Source: Thermothelomyces thermophilus ATCC 42464 (Eukaryota > Ascomycota > Sordariomycetes > Sordariales > Chaetomiaceae). Taken from it: 64,000 nt of DNA. The DNA is taken from NCBI RefSeq assembly GCF_000226095.1, contig NC_016475.1, positions 1,922,001 to 1,986,000 of the forward strand. The letters run 5' to 3'. This document shows, one piece after another, positions 13,172 to 23,128 of the stretch; position 1 is the stretch's first letter, and each line of letters begins with the position of its first letter. The notes under the pieces are model-generated. The model was not told the origin of the DNA, made no database searches, and saw only the letters and a program-made list of their open reading frames with translations. Made by a program: the position numbers and the translations under genes.

Positions 13172-13880
13172 CAGAGTGCTGTTTCCCCGAGGGGAACTGA
13201 GAGTTGTCTCGGTAGATTTGAGTCATTGAACAGGAGGGAGACCAATTGCTTCTCGAGATTTGCTTCATCAAGAGTTCGCGGTGTTGAGGATGGGGAAGAA
13301 CAGAGTTTGAGGATGGGGAAGATCAGAGAGCGGTGATTTCTGCTAGAGCGTGTTCAGTGATTGTCTGGTTCCTTCTACCAGTCATGTTCTGTCGATGTAC
13401 GGTTATATGGCGAGGGAAGCAACCGCACACCAACTATCAGCGTTTGGCGGCAGAACCTAGATATCGCCTTAATGTGAGATACTTGAGATGTTTCGGGGAT
13501 TTAGGAGCTTGAAGTCAGCAGGGTTCTCACAACTGAACCCACGCAGTGGTCAATGCCGTTCCAGTCAGAGTTGCCGTAGCCTTAGGGTGAAATAACATTT
13601 CTCTAATCCTTATTTTCTCTCCCGACCGTAAAACGCCGGCCATAATATGTCATGGCGTCTATGTTTGTACAATGGCGTAACAATGGTATAATACATGTCG
13701 CTTGTGAACCAAAGGCGACGGTATCTCGTCGTACATCGGGTCGATTCAAGCGGGGGAATACTTCCTGGCGGGCAGCTTCGACCTCGAGTTGCGAGATATG
13801 CTCTCCACCTCCTTTCAGACCTGGGACCAACCCATTCCCTTTCTCTTTTGCTCCCCAAACTCCTGTTGGAGCTCGAGCCT
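13172..13880. other. Intergenic region downstream of the coiled-coil gene
   Basis: About 0.7 kb between two convergent genes, the 3' end of the coiled-coil gene and the 3' end of the mitochondrial ribosomal protein gene. Nothing coding or repetitive was recognised. Confidence 0.55.
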
Positions 13881-14317
13881 TCATTTGCCTTTTCGTTTCT
13901 GCTCGAGGAAGAGGACTCTCCTCCGAACTGTTTGTTTGACGAAAAATTGGGCATTAGCTGGCCATGTCCCCGTTCGCGCAAAGGTACCTTCTCCAACTCA
14001 ACTCCCCCAAAGAGCGACTAGGGCGGGAAGAAGAAGAAGAGGATGCAGGTCGGGTGCTTGGGAGTTCTCGTACCGATCGGGTCGTATTTGATCATGCTCA
14101 TGGGTAATGCTGTCCGCGGGCGAGTGAAGGTGTAGAAGTAGCCCGTCATGGCCATGGAGATGAGGCGCACATTGATGATGCGCGACTTGGCTGTGAGTTT
14201 GCGAGAGAGGTGTAAACGTGTTGTCAGTCGCTTGCGGAGTTGTCCAAACTCATAACCTCGGGGAGAGGAGGTTATGTTAAGAGGGAAGAGATGTGGGCGC
14301 GTACCCTTCTTTGCCAT
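13881..14317 (-). CDS. MRPL39: Mitochondrial large-subunit ribosomal protein bL33m (MRPL39)
   Basis: This is a component of the mitochondrial large ribosomal subunit. Three exons, 14317-14305 (13 bases), 14190-14074 and 13927-13881, splice to 58 residues. It opens [16 protein letters not shown], followed by [13 protein letters not shown], the L33 core, and ends [19 protein letters not shown]. The length and every conserved block fit fungal bL33m. The first exon encodes only MAKK plus one base. Intron 2 (14073-13928) contains a CT-rich stretch followed by a TAG that looks like an acceptor but would give a wrong frame; the true acceptor (AAACAG) lies further on. The gene is too small and too split to be found by simple ORF length. 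It is head-to-head, at distance, with the aminotransferase gene. Confidence 0.9.
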
Positions 14318-16385
14318 CTTGACCTGCTGCGGCTGCTGCTGTTGTTGCTGCTACTACTGCGTAGGGTTGTCTTGGCGAGGCCGCCCCTCGTGCTTGGCTG
14401 GTATGGGAGCGGGATGTCGTTGCCGTTGTCTTTTGTCGTTGTCGCCGCGCTCAGTGGGTCGAGGTTTTGCGGTTCGGAGCTGCGCGGATCATGCACGGAC
14501 CAGGTCGTGAGAGCGCGCACGGGCCGAGCTTCACGGGCCGGGTCTCGTTCGGGTCCCGTTCGGGTCCGTCTGCTGACGGTTGTCACCTCGAAAATGGCAT
14601 CCCGGAAGTTTATAATCCGTACCTGTATCTCATACACTGTTCGGAATAACTTAGTGTAAGCACCCGAAGTTCCTACCATGGTATCTCAATATATTCGATC
14701 ATTTCAAGCGAAAGCCCGAGTTTCAGATCGAACATAGTTTTGCCTTCGGGTAAGAACCAGCCGCTAAAGTGGCTGTCTACCTTACCTTAGCTATCGGTTT
14801 TTACTCTGTAGGTATCTTTAAGATTCCTCAAACATACACCGTACATACGTAGTCGCACACCACGCGGTATCTTAGCTGGGTTGAGACACGATTTCAGACC
14901 CGAGGGTCTACGCAGTACGGAGTACTCAGCATTTCTTTCGGTTTTGCTCTGAACGTCCTGGCGACACAATTATATTCTAAGTTGCCGCCACCTTGGCAAG
15001 AAGCCAAGTTCGTGCTTTGGATACCCTTCAGGTCGAACTGAGCCCGAAAAGTTCCGCAATCCAGGCCTGGCTAGCTAATACCCGCAGCGTACCAGGTAAC
15101 TTATTCCCGAGCACACATTAGAGTTCGGCTTGTTTCACCGCCTGCGTTATCTCCATTCTCGGAGCTAGGCAGCCCGGGCCCCGAACGAACCGATAAATGC
15201 TGGTCTTACCCGTCGATATTTCCTTTGGTCTCGGTTGACTATCTCCTTAGCTCATCGGATGGATGCTGCTTAGACCTCAGCAAGGGGGACAGTGACTGCC
15301 CTGGCTGGTACGTACGCAGATACCTCCATACGCAAAGTGCGAATACAGAGTTTTGAGGCGACCAGTTCCTCGCACCGCCAGCACCAATGAACTAACAGCG
15401 CTCCTATGCAGTGGTGAACGGAAAGAATACCCCCCATACGGTCGCCAGCGAACCAAAAGTCTCTTCCCCACTGCTGCGCCTCCACTTCTACAGTCTCTTT
15501 TTTTCACGCATCTCTGGGCAATTGACCAACGTCAAACTCAGCCGTCAGATGGCGCCGTTGCTCGCCCGGGTTGCCCGCCATGGGACTACGGCGAATCGTG
15601 CAGCACTGAGGCATGGCGCGGGGTCCTTAGTGCCCGATCGAGCGCTGCAGGGTCCTAACTGCCAGAGAGGTAACAACCGGAAACCCCTCATGTATTGCGC
15701 CCTTTCTTTCCGTCCCACGCGCGGTTTTGTTTCGTGTCGGACCACTTAAGCCGCGCTTGCCCGACACTTGCTCTCAGCCGCAGTCGCAGGCTCACCTACT
15801 CCGTAGGCAGCTCGGCGCGCACGACCGGTTTCGGCCGGTGACGAGCGGCCCAACGCAGCGTCTGGGGTATGGCCTGCTCCGTTGGATGCTCGCGCCACAC
15901 GCCGGGATGAACACCCGGAAGGGGGACGCCGGCAAGACGATTTCACGCTTGAATGGTGCACTCCTCAGCCTTGGTCTGTCAGCTGGGCGGGCTAAGTAGC
16001 CTTCCACCGGCTGATTCCCCCTCCTTTATCCCGTCGCGGTGATTTGCCCCTGCTTCAACGGTCTCGTTTCCTGTTCCTCGAATTCTCCGTCCACAGCAGA
16101 TCCAAAAGTTCCGGGACCCCAGCCCACAGTTTGATTTCTTCAGCGGGCCCCCTCCGCTCCCCTTCGGTCGTGGACCCTGACCCGACGCCACAAAGAACCC
16201 TTGTCCTGGTGTGTTTTTCTCTTTGCTCTAACAGTCCAACTCTTCCTCTCGTAGCCGTCTCTGCCAGCCCTACCGCGACTGCCCCGCTTTCACGAGTATA
16301 CAACCCTGCTGCCCCGCTCCCTAACCGTTCGGCCCGTCGCTTTTCGTTCCTCTGCCAAAGGCTCCCGTCGCAGCAAAAGCGCACC
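14318..16385. other. Intergenic region between MRPL39 and the alanine aminotransferase gene
   Basis: Two kilobases with no recognised gene apart from the in-frame upstream extension of the aminotransferase (from 16044), treated separately. Two exact copies of the recurring 9-mer lie at 14916-14924 and 15797-15805 (reverse form). The segment near 14700-15300 is less GC-rich than the flanks. Overlapping frames at 14240-14680 appear to be chance. Confidence 0.5.
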
Positions 16386-17913
16386 ATGGCGTCCAACTCG
16401 GGCCGCAGGCTCAACATCGACAACATCAACCCGCACGTCCGCGCTGCCAAGTACGCCGTGCGCGGCGAGCTTGCCGTCAAGTCGGAGGAGTACCGTGCTG
16501 CTCTGCAGAATGGCGCGACGGACCTGCCTTTCAAGCAGGTCATCTCGGCCAACATTGGCAACCCCCAGCAGCTCGACCAGAAGCCCATCACATTCATCCG
16601 CCAGGTCCTCAGTATCCTCGAGAACCCGGCCCTGCTCGAGAAGGGCGATGTGCTGGTGAACCACCTGGGCTACAAGCCCGACGTGCTGGAGCGGGCCAAA
16701 AAGCTGCTCGCCGCCGTCGGCTCCGTCGGCGCCTACAGCCCCAGCAATGGCGCTCCCGCCATCCGCCAGAGCATTGCCGAGTTTCTCGAAAGTGAGTGTT
16801 TCCCCCCCTCGGGCCTCCGAGAGCTCTCCGGTCTTTTCGGCCAGCGGCTGACCTCGCACAGGGCGGGATGGCTTCCCGGCTAACCCAGCCGACATCTACA
16901 TGTCGGCCGGAGCCTCTTCGGGCGTCAATACCCTTCTGCACATCATCTGCGCCGACGAAAAGTCGGGCGTCCTCGTCCCCATTCCCCAGTACCCCCTGTA
17001 CACGGCCTCGCTCTCGGTCCTGAACGCCACCTGCGTGCCGTACTACCTGGACGAGCAGAAGAACTGGGGTACCGACCTAGCGACGATCAGGGCCGCCCAC
17101 GAGAAGGCGAAGGCTGAAGGCGTCGACGTGCGCGCCATTGTCATCATCAACCCGGGCAACCCGACCGGTGCCTCGCTCCCGGAGGAGGATATCCGCGCCG
17201 TCATCGAGTTCGCCCGCCAGGAGCGCCTCGTCATCCTCGCGGACGAGGTCTACCAGACCAACGTCTTCATCGGCGAGTTCATCAGCTTCAAGCGCATGCT
17301 GCGGCAGATGCAAAAGGAGCAACCCGGCACCTACGACAACATCGAGCTCGCCTCCCTGCACTCCGTGTCCAAGGGCATGATCGGCGAGTGCGGCCATCGC
17401 GGCGGCTACTTTGAGCTCGTCGGCTTCGACCCGCTCGTGCAGGCCGAGATCTACAAGTTCGTCTCCATCATGCTCTGCGCCCCCGTCATCGGCCAGTGCC
17501 TCGTCGAGCTCATGGTCAACCCGCCCAAGCCCGGCGAGCCCTCCTACGACCTCTACATCCAGGAGTACAACGCCATCTTCAACGGCCTCCACGAGCGTGC
17601 CACCGCCCTCCACAAGGCCTTTGAGCAGATGGAGGGCGTCGAGTGCGGCGTCCCTCAGGGGTCCATGTACCTCTTCCCCACCATCAAGCTGCCGCCCAAG
17701 GCCGCCAAGGCCGCCGCGGCCGAGGGTCGCACCCCGGACGAGTTCTACTGCCTGCGCATGCTCGAGGCCACGGGCGTCTGCGTCGTCCCTGGCTCCGGCT
17801 TCGGCCAGAAGGAGGGGACGCTTCACTTCCGCACCACCTTCCTCGCCCCCGGGACCGAGTGGGTCGGCAGCATCGTCAAGTTCCACAAGGAGTTTATGGA
17901 CAAGTATCGCTGA
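16386..17913 (+). CDS. Alanine aminotransferase (glutamate-pyruvate transaminase)
   Basis: A PLP enzyme that interconverts alanine plus 2-oxoglutarate with pyruvate plus glutamate. Exons 16386-16791 and 16862-17913 give 485 residues. Conserved blocks in order: NIGNPQQLDQKPITFIRQVL; GAYSPSNGAPAIRQSIAEFL; RRDGFPANPADIYMSAGASS (spanning the intron); IPQYPLYTASLSVLNA; INPGNPTG; LADEVYQTN; and SLHSVSKGMIGECGHRGGY, holding the PLP-binding lysine in SVSKG. The C-terminal arginine block is LHFRTTFLAPG. The reading frame stays open upstream to 16044, with an Arg-rich, acid-poor leader just before the chosen ATG (SARRFSFLCQRLPSQQKRT), so a longer mitochondrial form is possible. The chosen ATG has a good context (GCACCATGG). 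It is convergent with RPN7. Confidence 0.95.
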
Positions 17914-18621
17914 TCGATCCTTCAACCCGCGCCGCCCTCTTCTCTCTTCTCTCTCTCCCACACCCTCTCCGTCTCTCCCCCTCTCTTACCCTCACTTCTC
18001 TTCCCCTTTTTTCTTGGTGTGTGTGTCTTGGTTGAAGGAAAGAGGACCCGCAAAGGCGTTTGTTGGGCACGATGCACGAACGAAATAAAAAGACTAGACC
18101 AGCCAGATTATCATAAAGAAAAAGCATTTTGAGTAGCATTGCATGCCTTGATCCCATATGTTATTTGAGCATCGGTTCATCCGGTGGCAGTGAAATGATG
18201 AAACCTAACATGGAGATCAAGAGTCGGTATTCGGCTCAATTTGCCCTGATGGCCCGCGCTGGACAGGGTGTATGTATGTACTGTCTATGCTGCGTGTGTT
18301 AGTATTATAGGCAAGTACGGAGTATTTAGCGGCCGCGCAGCAACCGCACGCGTTTGAATTCAGTCTCCTGGAACGGAGGAGAGTGTTCAGAGAACGGCCA
18401 AGACGTAGGGTAAGTTCGTTTTTGCTCACACTCAACAATTGAACACTTGGTCGGAACACTCTTTGCTCGTCAGAATTGGCGGACCAGATGGTCCCTTCAC
18501 CGTTTAAGCCATTATGCTCGTCTACGATCGACAGATGTCTAAGGGAGCACTGCCCCCCTGATACTCCGCCCTGTAAATCCCCAACATCCTTTCCGGTTCT
18601 CTCTCCCCTCGCGCTACACTC
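17914..18621. other. Convergent 3' intergenic region
   Basis: This lies between the 3' ends of the aminotransferase (plus) and RPN7 (minus) genes. It holds a pyrimidine-rich 3' UTR, an AATAAA at 18084-18089 on the plus strand, and one TACGGAGTA motif at 18316-18324. No gene was seen. Confidence 0.55.
18084..18089 (+). terminator. Probable poly(A) signal of the aminotransferase gene
   Basis: A perfect AATAAA lies 171 bases after the stop codon of the plus-strand aminotransferase gene and is followed by A-rich sequence. Fungal poly(A) signals are loose, so this is only likely. Confidence 0.4.
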
Positions 18622-20264
18622 CTACGCCCTCTCGCTTCCCCGCAACCGGACAGCTTGGCCGTACTTTTGCAGTTTGGTAATCAACTGGTCGCCCTGGCGC
18701 ACCACCTCCTGGTACTGCTTGTTCTTGTCGTCGGGTCGGTTGGTCTCAATGACACCGTTTCCGGCGACGCGGTCAATGGTGCAGGGGATGCGGCCGGCGG
18801 CGATGAACTTGGCGAGATCGCTACAGGTTGGAACCGCGTTAGCAATGCGCCTTTGCTAGGCTTGAAGAAGCCACAGGAAGGAGAAGAGAGGGGAAAAGGG
18901 GGGGGGGGAGGGGGAGAGGACTAACCGGTCCAAAAAGTCCACCGTCACGCCAAAGTCGTTGGCCATGCTGTCGAGCCCCACGACGCGGTAGCTCTGCAGC
19001 AGCTGCTGGTAGGCGCGCAGGCGCATCTCGCGGATGAACCAACCCTTGTGCTCGTGCAGGTAGCGGTCCTGCGTGAGGAACTGCTCCTCGACGAGCGCCA
19101 GCGCCTGGAAGAAGAGCTTGTACCGCCCGTTGTACAGGCTGCTGACCAGCTGCGCGAGCGGGCTGAAGTCCACCGCCACCTCCGCCTCGGGCTGGTCGGT
19201 GCTGCTGCCCAAGGTGGTCAGATTGACGGCCGTGACTCGGCCGGCTGACGGCGCCGTGCTGGCGTCTTGCATCTCGGCGTCGGCACCCGGCCCGGCGGAG
19301 ATGGCGCCCGAGAGGGCGAGGAGCTTGTCCTCGCCGTCGCCAAGGATGGCCTTGATTTCCGGCGCGTCAACCACCTTGGACTTGAAGTCGACGCGCTTGA
19401 GCGAGACGGACCCCGCGAGTACCGCATAGACGACGAGGTTGCTGTAAGTGCAGAGCTCGTACGAGGTGAAAGTGGACAGGCTGTCGAGGAGCAGCGGAGC
19501 TGCGAGATTGTAGCTGCGGACGGTCAGCAGGTGTAGGCCCTCGTAGGCTTTGAGCCGGTTGCGGCGGTCCCAGTCGCCGCCGCTCTCGACTAGAGTCTTG
19601 GCCCGCTCAACCTGCTTCTTGACGAGGTGCTTGTCGCCGTAGAAGAGACCCATGCGGATGATAGCGAGGACCAGGTCGATCTTGGTACCGAGGATACCCG
19701 TCTTCTCGAGGACGTCTTCGTATGCTGCAATGGCTTTTTCCTGTCCAGAGCAAGTCAGCGAACGGATTTCAAGATCGGTGCCTCGTCGGTCTATGCCGCA
19801 CACACCTTGTCGCCGACCTTGGCCCAGAACTCGGCCCTCTTACCCCGCGCGGCCTGAATCTCCGTCTCGCCGGCTTGCTCGGCGGCCTCGTCCTCTTCTT
19901 TCTGAAGCTGCTCCAGCTCCTTGTCATTCTCAGCCTTCAGCGACTGGTACAGGGCCTCGTCCCACGGCAGGTTTATGCTCGCGGCTGGGTTCCTGGTCGC
20001 GATCATCCCCACAAGGCTGCTTTTTCTGCTAGTCGGCTTGCCCGGGGCGCTCGCACCGCTCTCGCCTACCGCATTGAGGATGCCGTCTATCGGATGTGCC
20101 AGGTAGCGGTAAAACGGGGCCATCTTGTGCTCCGAAATGGCATCCTGGAGGTGCTGGGCGGCCGCCTGTTGTGCCGCCTTGGTGGCGTATGGGTTGGTGA
20201 TGGTAAAGACATCCTGAGCCAGTGGCAGCAGAGGCCATTTGGCGTATTGCGGATCTGAACCCAT
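18622..20264 (-). CDS. RPN7: 26S proteasome regulatory lid subunit Rpn7 (PSMD6)
   Basis: Rpn7 is a PCI-domain subunit of the proteasome lid, needed for assembly and ubiquitin-dependent degradation. Exons are 20264-19806, 19740-18926 and 18820-18622, giving 490 residues. Recognisable blocks are YAKWPLLPLAQDVFTITNP near the N-terminus, GLFYGDKHLVKKQVERAKTL (TPR-like helices), DWDRRNRLKAYEGLHLLTVR, FTSYELCTYSNLVVYAVL and, in the PCI part, FIREMRLRAYQQLLQSYR. The third exon supplies the end of the winged helix (DLAKFIAAGRIPCTIDRVAG, then NGVIETNRPDDKNKQYQEVV). A short linker with Ala/Asp/Gln-rich sequence around residues 325-350 is an insertion relative to the core family. It is divergent from the cap methyltransferase gene. 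Confidence 0.94.
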
Positions 20265-20946
20265 GGTGTTCCAAAAGTTGTGCGGTTGTGGGAGGCGGAA
20301 AGTGGAAAGTGGGATGTGGGACGTGGGACTGTGTTTGCCGGACGGGGAAGGCGTCTCCGACGGAGGGCGATTCTCGATTCCGAAAACCTCTGTTTCTCTT
20401 CGTCGGCAGGGGATGACTAGAAAAGTATTGCTGGAGATGAGGTTACTCTGGGCCCGGTCGGTTCGCGGAGCTGAGACGGCCTGTCCGGTCTGATAGTTGG
20501 GATGCAAGTGCAAGTCGCAGGCAGGAAGCGGGAAGCTCCAGAAGGTTGGTTGGCTCGAGCGCTTGATCCGCAAGGCTGCAAGAGCTCGCGTCACTGCAAT
20601 GCCACGGGCGGAAAGCTGCCGGGCTTTTGGATTTGCAACATCAAACTGGGGCGGACCCGCAGAACGTCCCTCTGTACCACTACGATCGAGACCCACTAGT
20701 CTCGCCTTCCGTTTCCGAGTAGGCTCGATCCGGCCGCGCCCCCCCCCCCCCCCAACTCTTGCTGGGATTCAAACAAAGCGCTGCAAAAGGAAAACCGATT
20801 TTTTTTTTTAAAAAAAATTCCAAATAAACCTTCTTGGTTGAAGATATTCGATACCAATTTCGAAACAGAAACAATTCATTGGACCCCACGGAACAGAAAC
20901 GCACAGCAACGCGGTCGCAGCCGCCGTTCGAGGATCACCGATCGCC
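20265..20946. promoter_or_regulatory. Bidirectional promoter region RPN7/ABD1
   Basis: 682 bases between two divergent start codons. It contains a run of 15 C at 20739-20753 followed by T and A runs near 20800-20818, the kind of rigid homopolymer tract often found in nucleosome-depleted promoters. I see no PACE-like proteasome box. Confidence 0.45.
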
Positions 20947-22431
20947 ATGGCCGACAACGACAACGATGAACTGCCACAGCCCTTTGACGCGAAGAAGCTA
21001 GCTCCCGCCAAGAAGCGGCAACGATCCCAATCTCCCAACAGAAGCGGAAGCGCGGGCACGTCGGGGGAGCCTCCGCGCAAGCTCAAGCGGCCCGGCCAGC
21101 GCGCCCGCATCACCGAGGCCGAGCGGGAGCAGATCCGGCAGCGCGCCCTCGAGCGCGAGCGCCTCGCCCGGGAGCAGGCCGCGGCCGAGGAGCTGAAGCA
21201 ACGGTCGACCATTAACGATGTGGTGAAGGCCCATTACAACTCCGTCCCGGAACGCGGCCGCGAGTGGCGTAAGACAGAGAGCAGGATCAAAGGTCTGAGG
21301 TCGTTCAACAATTGGGTCAAGAGCTGCATCATCCAAAAATTCTCGCCCGACGAGGACCACGCGCCGGGTGCGATGGAGCGAGGCATCAGCTCGGGAAACA
21401 AGTTGCTGGTGCTGGATATCGGGTGCGGCAAGGGCGGGGACTTGTACAAATGGCAGCAGGCGCCGCAGACGGTCGAATTGTACGTCGGCCTGGACCCGGC
21501 CGAAGTGTCAATCGACCAAGCACGGGAGCGGTACCGGAATATGGCGAACCGTGGAGGGGGCGGCGGGCGAGGCGGCAGGGGCGGCTACTACCACCGGCGC
21601 GCGCCGCGCCTTTTCGACGCTCGCTTTCACGTCAAGGACTGCTACACCGAGAGCATCGGCGACGTCGACATTGTGCGGCAGGTTGGGTTTTCGCCCTCCA
21701 GCGTCAGCAGCAACCGCGGGTTCGACGTGGTCAGCTTGATGTTCTGCATGCACTACGCCTTCGAGTCCGAGGAGAAGGCTAGGCAGATGCTCAAGAACGT
21801 GTCCGGGGCCCTGCGCAAAGGTGGCCGTTTCATCGGATGCATCCCCAACTCCGATGTAATCAGCAGCAAAGTCGTCGAATTCAACAAGCGCATGGAGGAG
21901 AGGAAAGCCCGAGCTGCCGCGGCCGCGGCCAGGAAGTCTTCATCGGGCGAACAGCCCTCCTCCTCCTCCACCGTCACCGCACCAGACGGGCCTCCGCCAA
22001 AAGCCGAAAAGGAACTTGAGGAGGGCGAGGCAGTAGAAGACGAGAAGGAAGAAGGCGAGGCCGAGGAGACAGCCTCGTGGGGCAACAGCATCTACCGCGT
22101 GCGCTTCCCGGGCCCGACCCCGGCCGACGGTGTGTTCCGGCCGCCGTTCGGATGGAAGTACAATTTCTTCCTGGACGAGGCCGTCGAGGAGGTGCCCGAG
22201 TACGTGGTCCCCTGGGAGGCCTTCCGTGCGCTGGCCGAGGACTACAACCTAGAGCTGCAGTACCACAAGCCGTTTGGCGAGGTGTGGGAGTCGGAGAAGG
22301 ACGACCGCGAGCTGGGCGCCCTGAGCGAGCGCATGGGCGTCCGGGACCGGATTACGGGCAAGCTGCTCGTCAGCGAGGAGGAGATGGAGGCAGCCCGATT
22401 CTACGTGGCGTTTTGTTTCTATAGGGTGTAG
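20947..22431 (+). CDS. ABD1: mRNA cap guanine-N7 methyltransferase
   Basis: This enzyme methylates N7 of the 5' cap guanine of nuclear pre-mRNA, using S-adenosylmethionine. It is a single exon of 494 residues. The N-terminal 90 residues are charged and disordered (KKRQRSQSPNRSGS). The catalytic domain begins at VVKAHYNSVPERGREWRKTE and has the cap-methyltransferase SAM motif KLLVLDIGCGKGGDLYKW (about residues 152-169), LYVGLDPAEVSIDQARERY, and FDVVSLMFCMHYAFES. The C-terminal part has PFGWKYNFFLDEAVEEVPEY and ends FYVAFCFYRV. Two lineage-type insertions occur: a Gly/Arg-rich loop (GGGGGRGGRGGYYHRRAPR) and an acidic linker of about 60 residues before WGNSIYRVRF. The start ATG has a strong context (GCCATGG). 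Confidence 0.95.
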   Translation: MADNDNDELPQPFDAKKLAPAKKRQRSQSPNRSGSAGTSGEPPRKLKRPGQRARITEAEREQIRQRALERERLAREQAAAEELKQRSTINDVVKAHYNSVPERGREWRKTESRIKGLRSFNNWVKSCIIQKFSPDEDHAPGAMERGISSGNKLLVLDIGCGKGGDLYKWQQAPQTVELYVGLDPAEVSIDQARERYRNMANRGGGGGRGGRGGYYHRRAPRLFDARFHVKDCYTESIGDVDIVRQVGFSPSSVSSNRGFDVVSLMFCMHYAFESEEKARQMLKNVSGALRKGGRFIGCIPNSDVISSKVVEFNKRMEERKARAAAAAARKSSSGEQPSSSSTVTAPDGPPPKAEKELEEGEAVEDEKEEGEAEETASWGNSIYRVRFPGPTPADGVFRPPFGWKYNFFLDEAVEEVPEYVVPWEAFRALAEDYNLELQYHKPFGEVWESEKDDRELGALSERMGVRDRITGKLLVSEEEMEAARFYVAFCFYRV

Positions 22432-23128
22432 GCTTTCCGCCCTCCGCCCCTGGGGGGGGCTTGCGGTGGCCTAGCTCATCGCAAGTTTATACTTTTCCGC
22501 CTCTTCTACGCCTCCGATGGAAGTGGACGTTGGGGGACCATGTTTGACTTCATACCTGGGCTCATGAAGGTGAAATGGCCCATAACTGCCGCGTGAATTC
22601 GGCAGCAACGAAACTGCTTACCCTGGGAGCCATCACCACCGGCGTAACGTGCTGAGCGAGTTAGCGTTACTTCCGGGCGACGAAGAGCTTAGCGCAAGCC
22701 AGTGAAGCAAGACCTCACCGTCCGTTTTCCTAGGTCCCATTTCCTCGGTGTGATTCAGCGTATGCCTGAGAGCCACGAAAAGACAGAAAGGTAATGATGT
22801 TAAGCAGCGGGTATTATAAGTACTGTACAATTAGACACTAAAAATGCTAAGCTTACTTACAACAGGTGAAAGGGGAGCGAATTGGGGGGGGAGGCGGGGT
22901 ATCATATCCCTCTCGAAAGCACGGCCGCGAACTCAACATCTGTCGAGAAGAGAGATCAAGCGGCAAATGCGACCCTCCAACAACACCTCGTCCTATATAA
23001 ACATCCAAGAAGAAGAAAAAAAAAACCATCAACCGTAGGAGAACTCCAGTGAATGCACCGTTCTGTCGCTCGCAAGAGCAAGTACGCTCCCATAGCGCAG
23101 CCCTTCCTCTCGCGCAGCGACCCATGAC
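22432..23128. other. Convergent 3' intergenic region
   Basis: About 0.7 kb between the 3' ends of ABD1 and GEM1. It holds a G-run near 22888 and an A-run near 23020. No gene recognised. Confidence 0.55.

Noticed and set aside
14240-14679. Overlapping 130-codon frames on both strands
   Set aside because: They overlap exon 1 and intron 1 of the bL33m gene, show low-complexity Leu/Arg/Ser composition and no family pattern.
17077-17961. 294-codon minus-strand frame
   Set aside because: Antisense shadow of the alanine aminotransferase exon 2.
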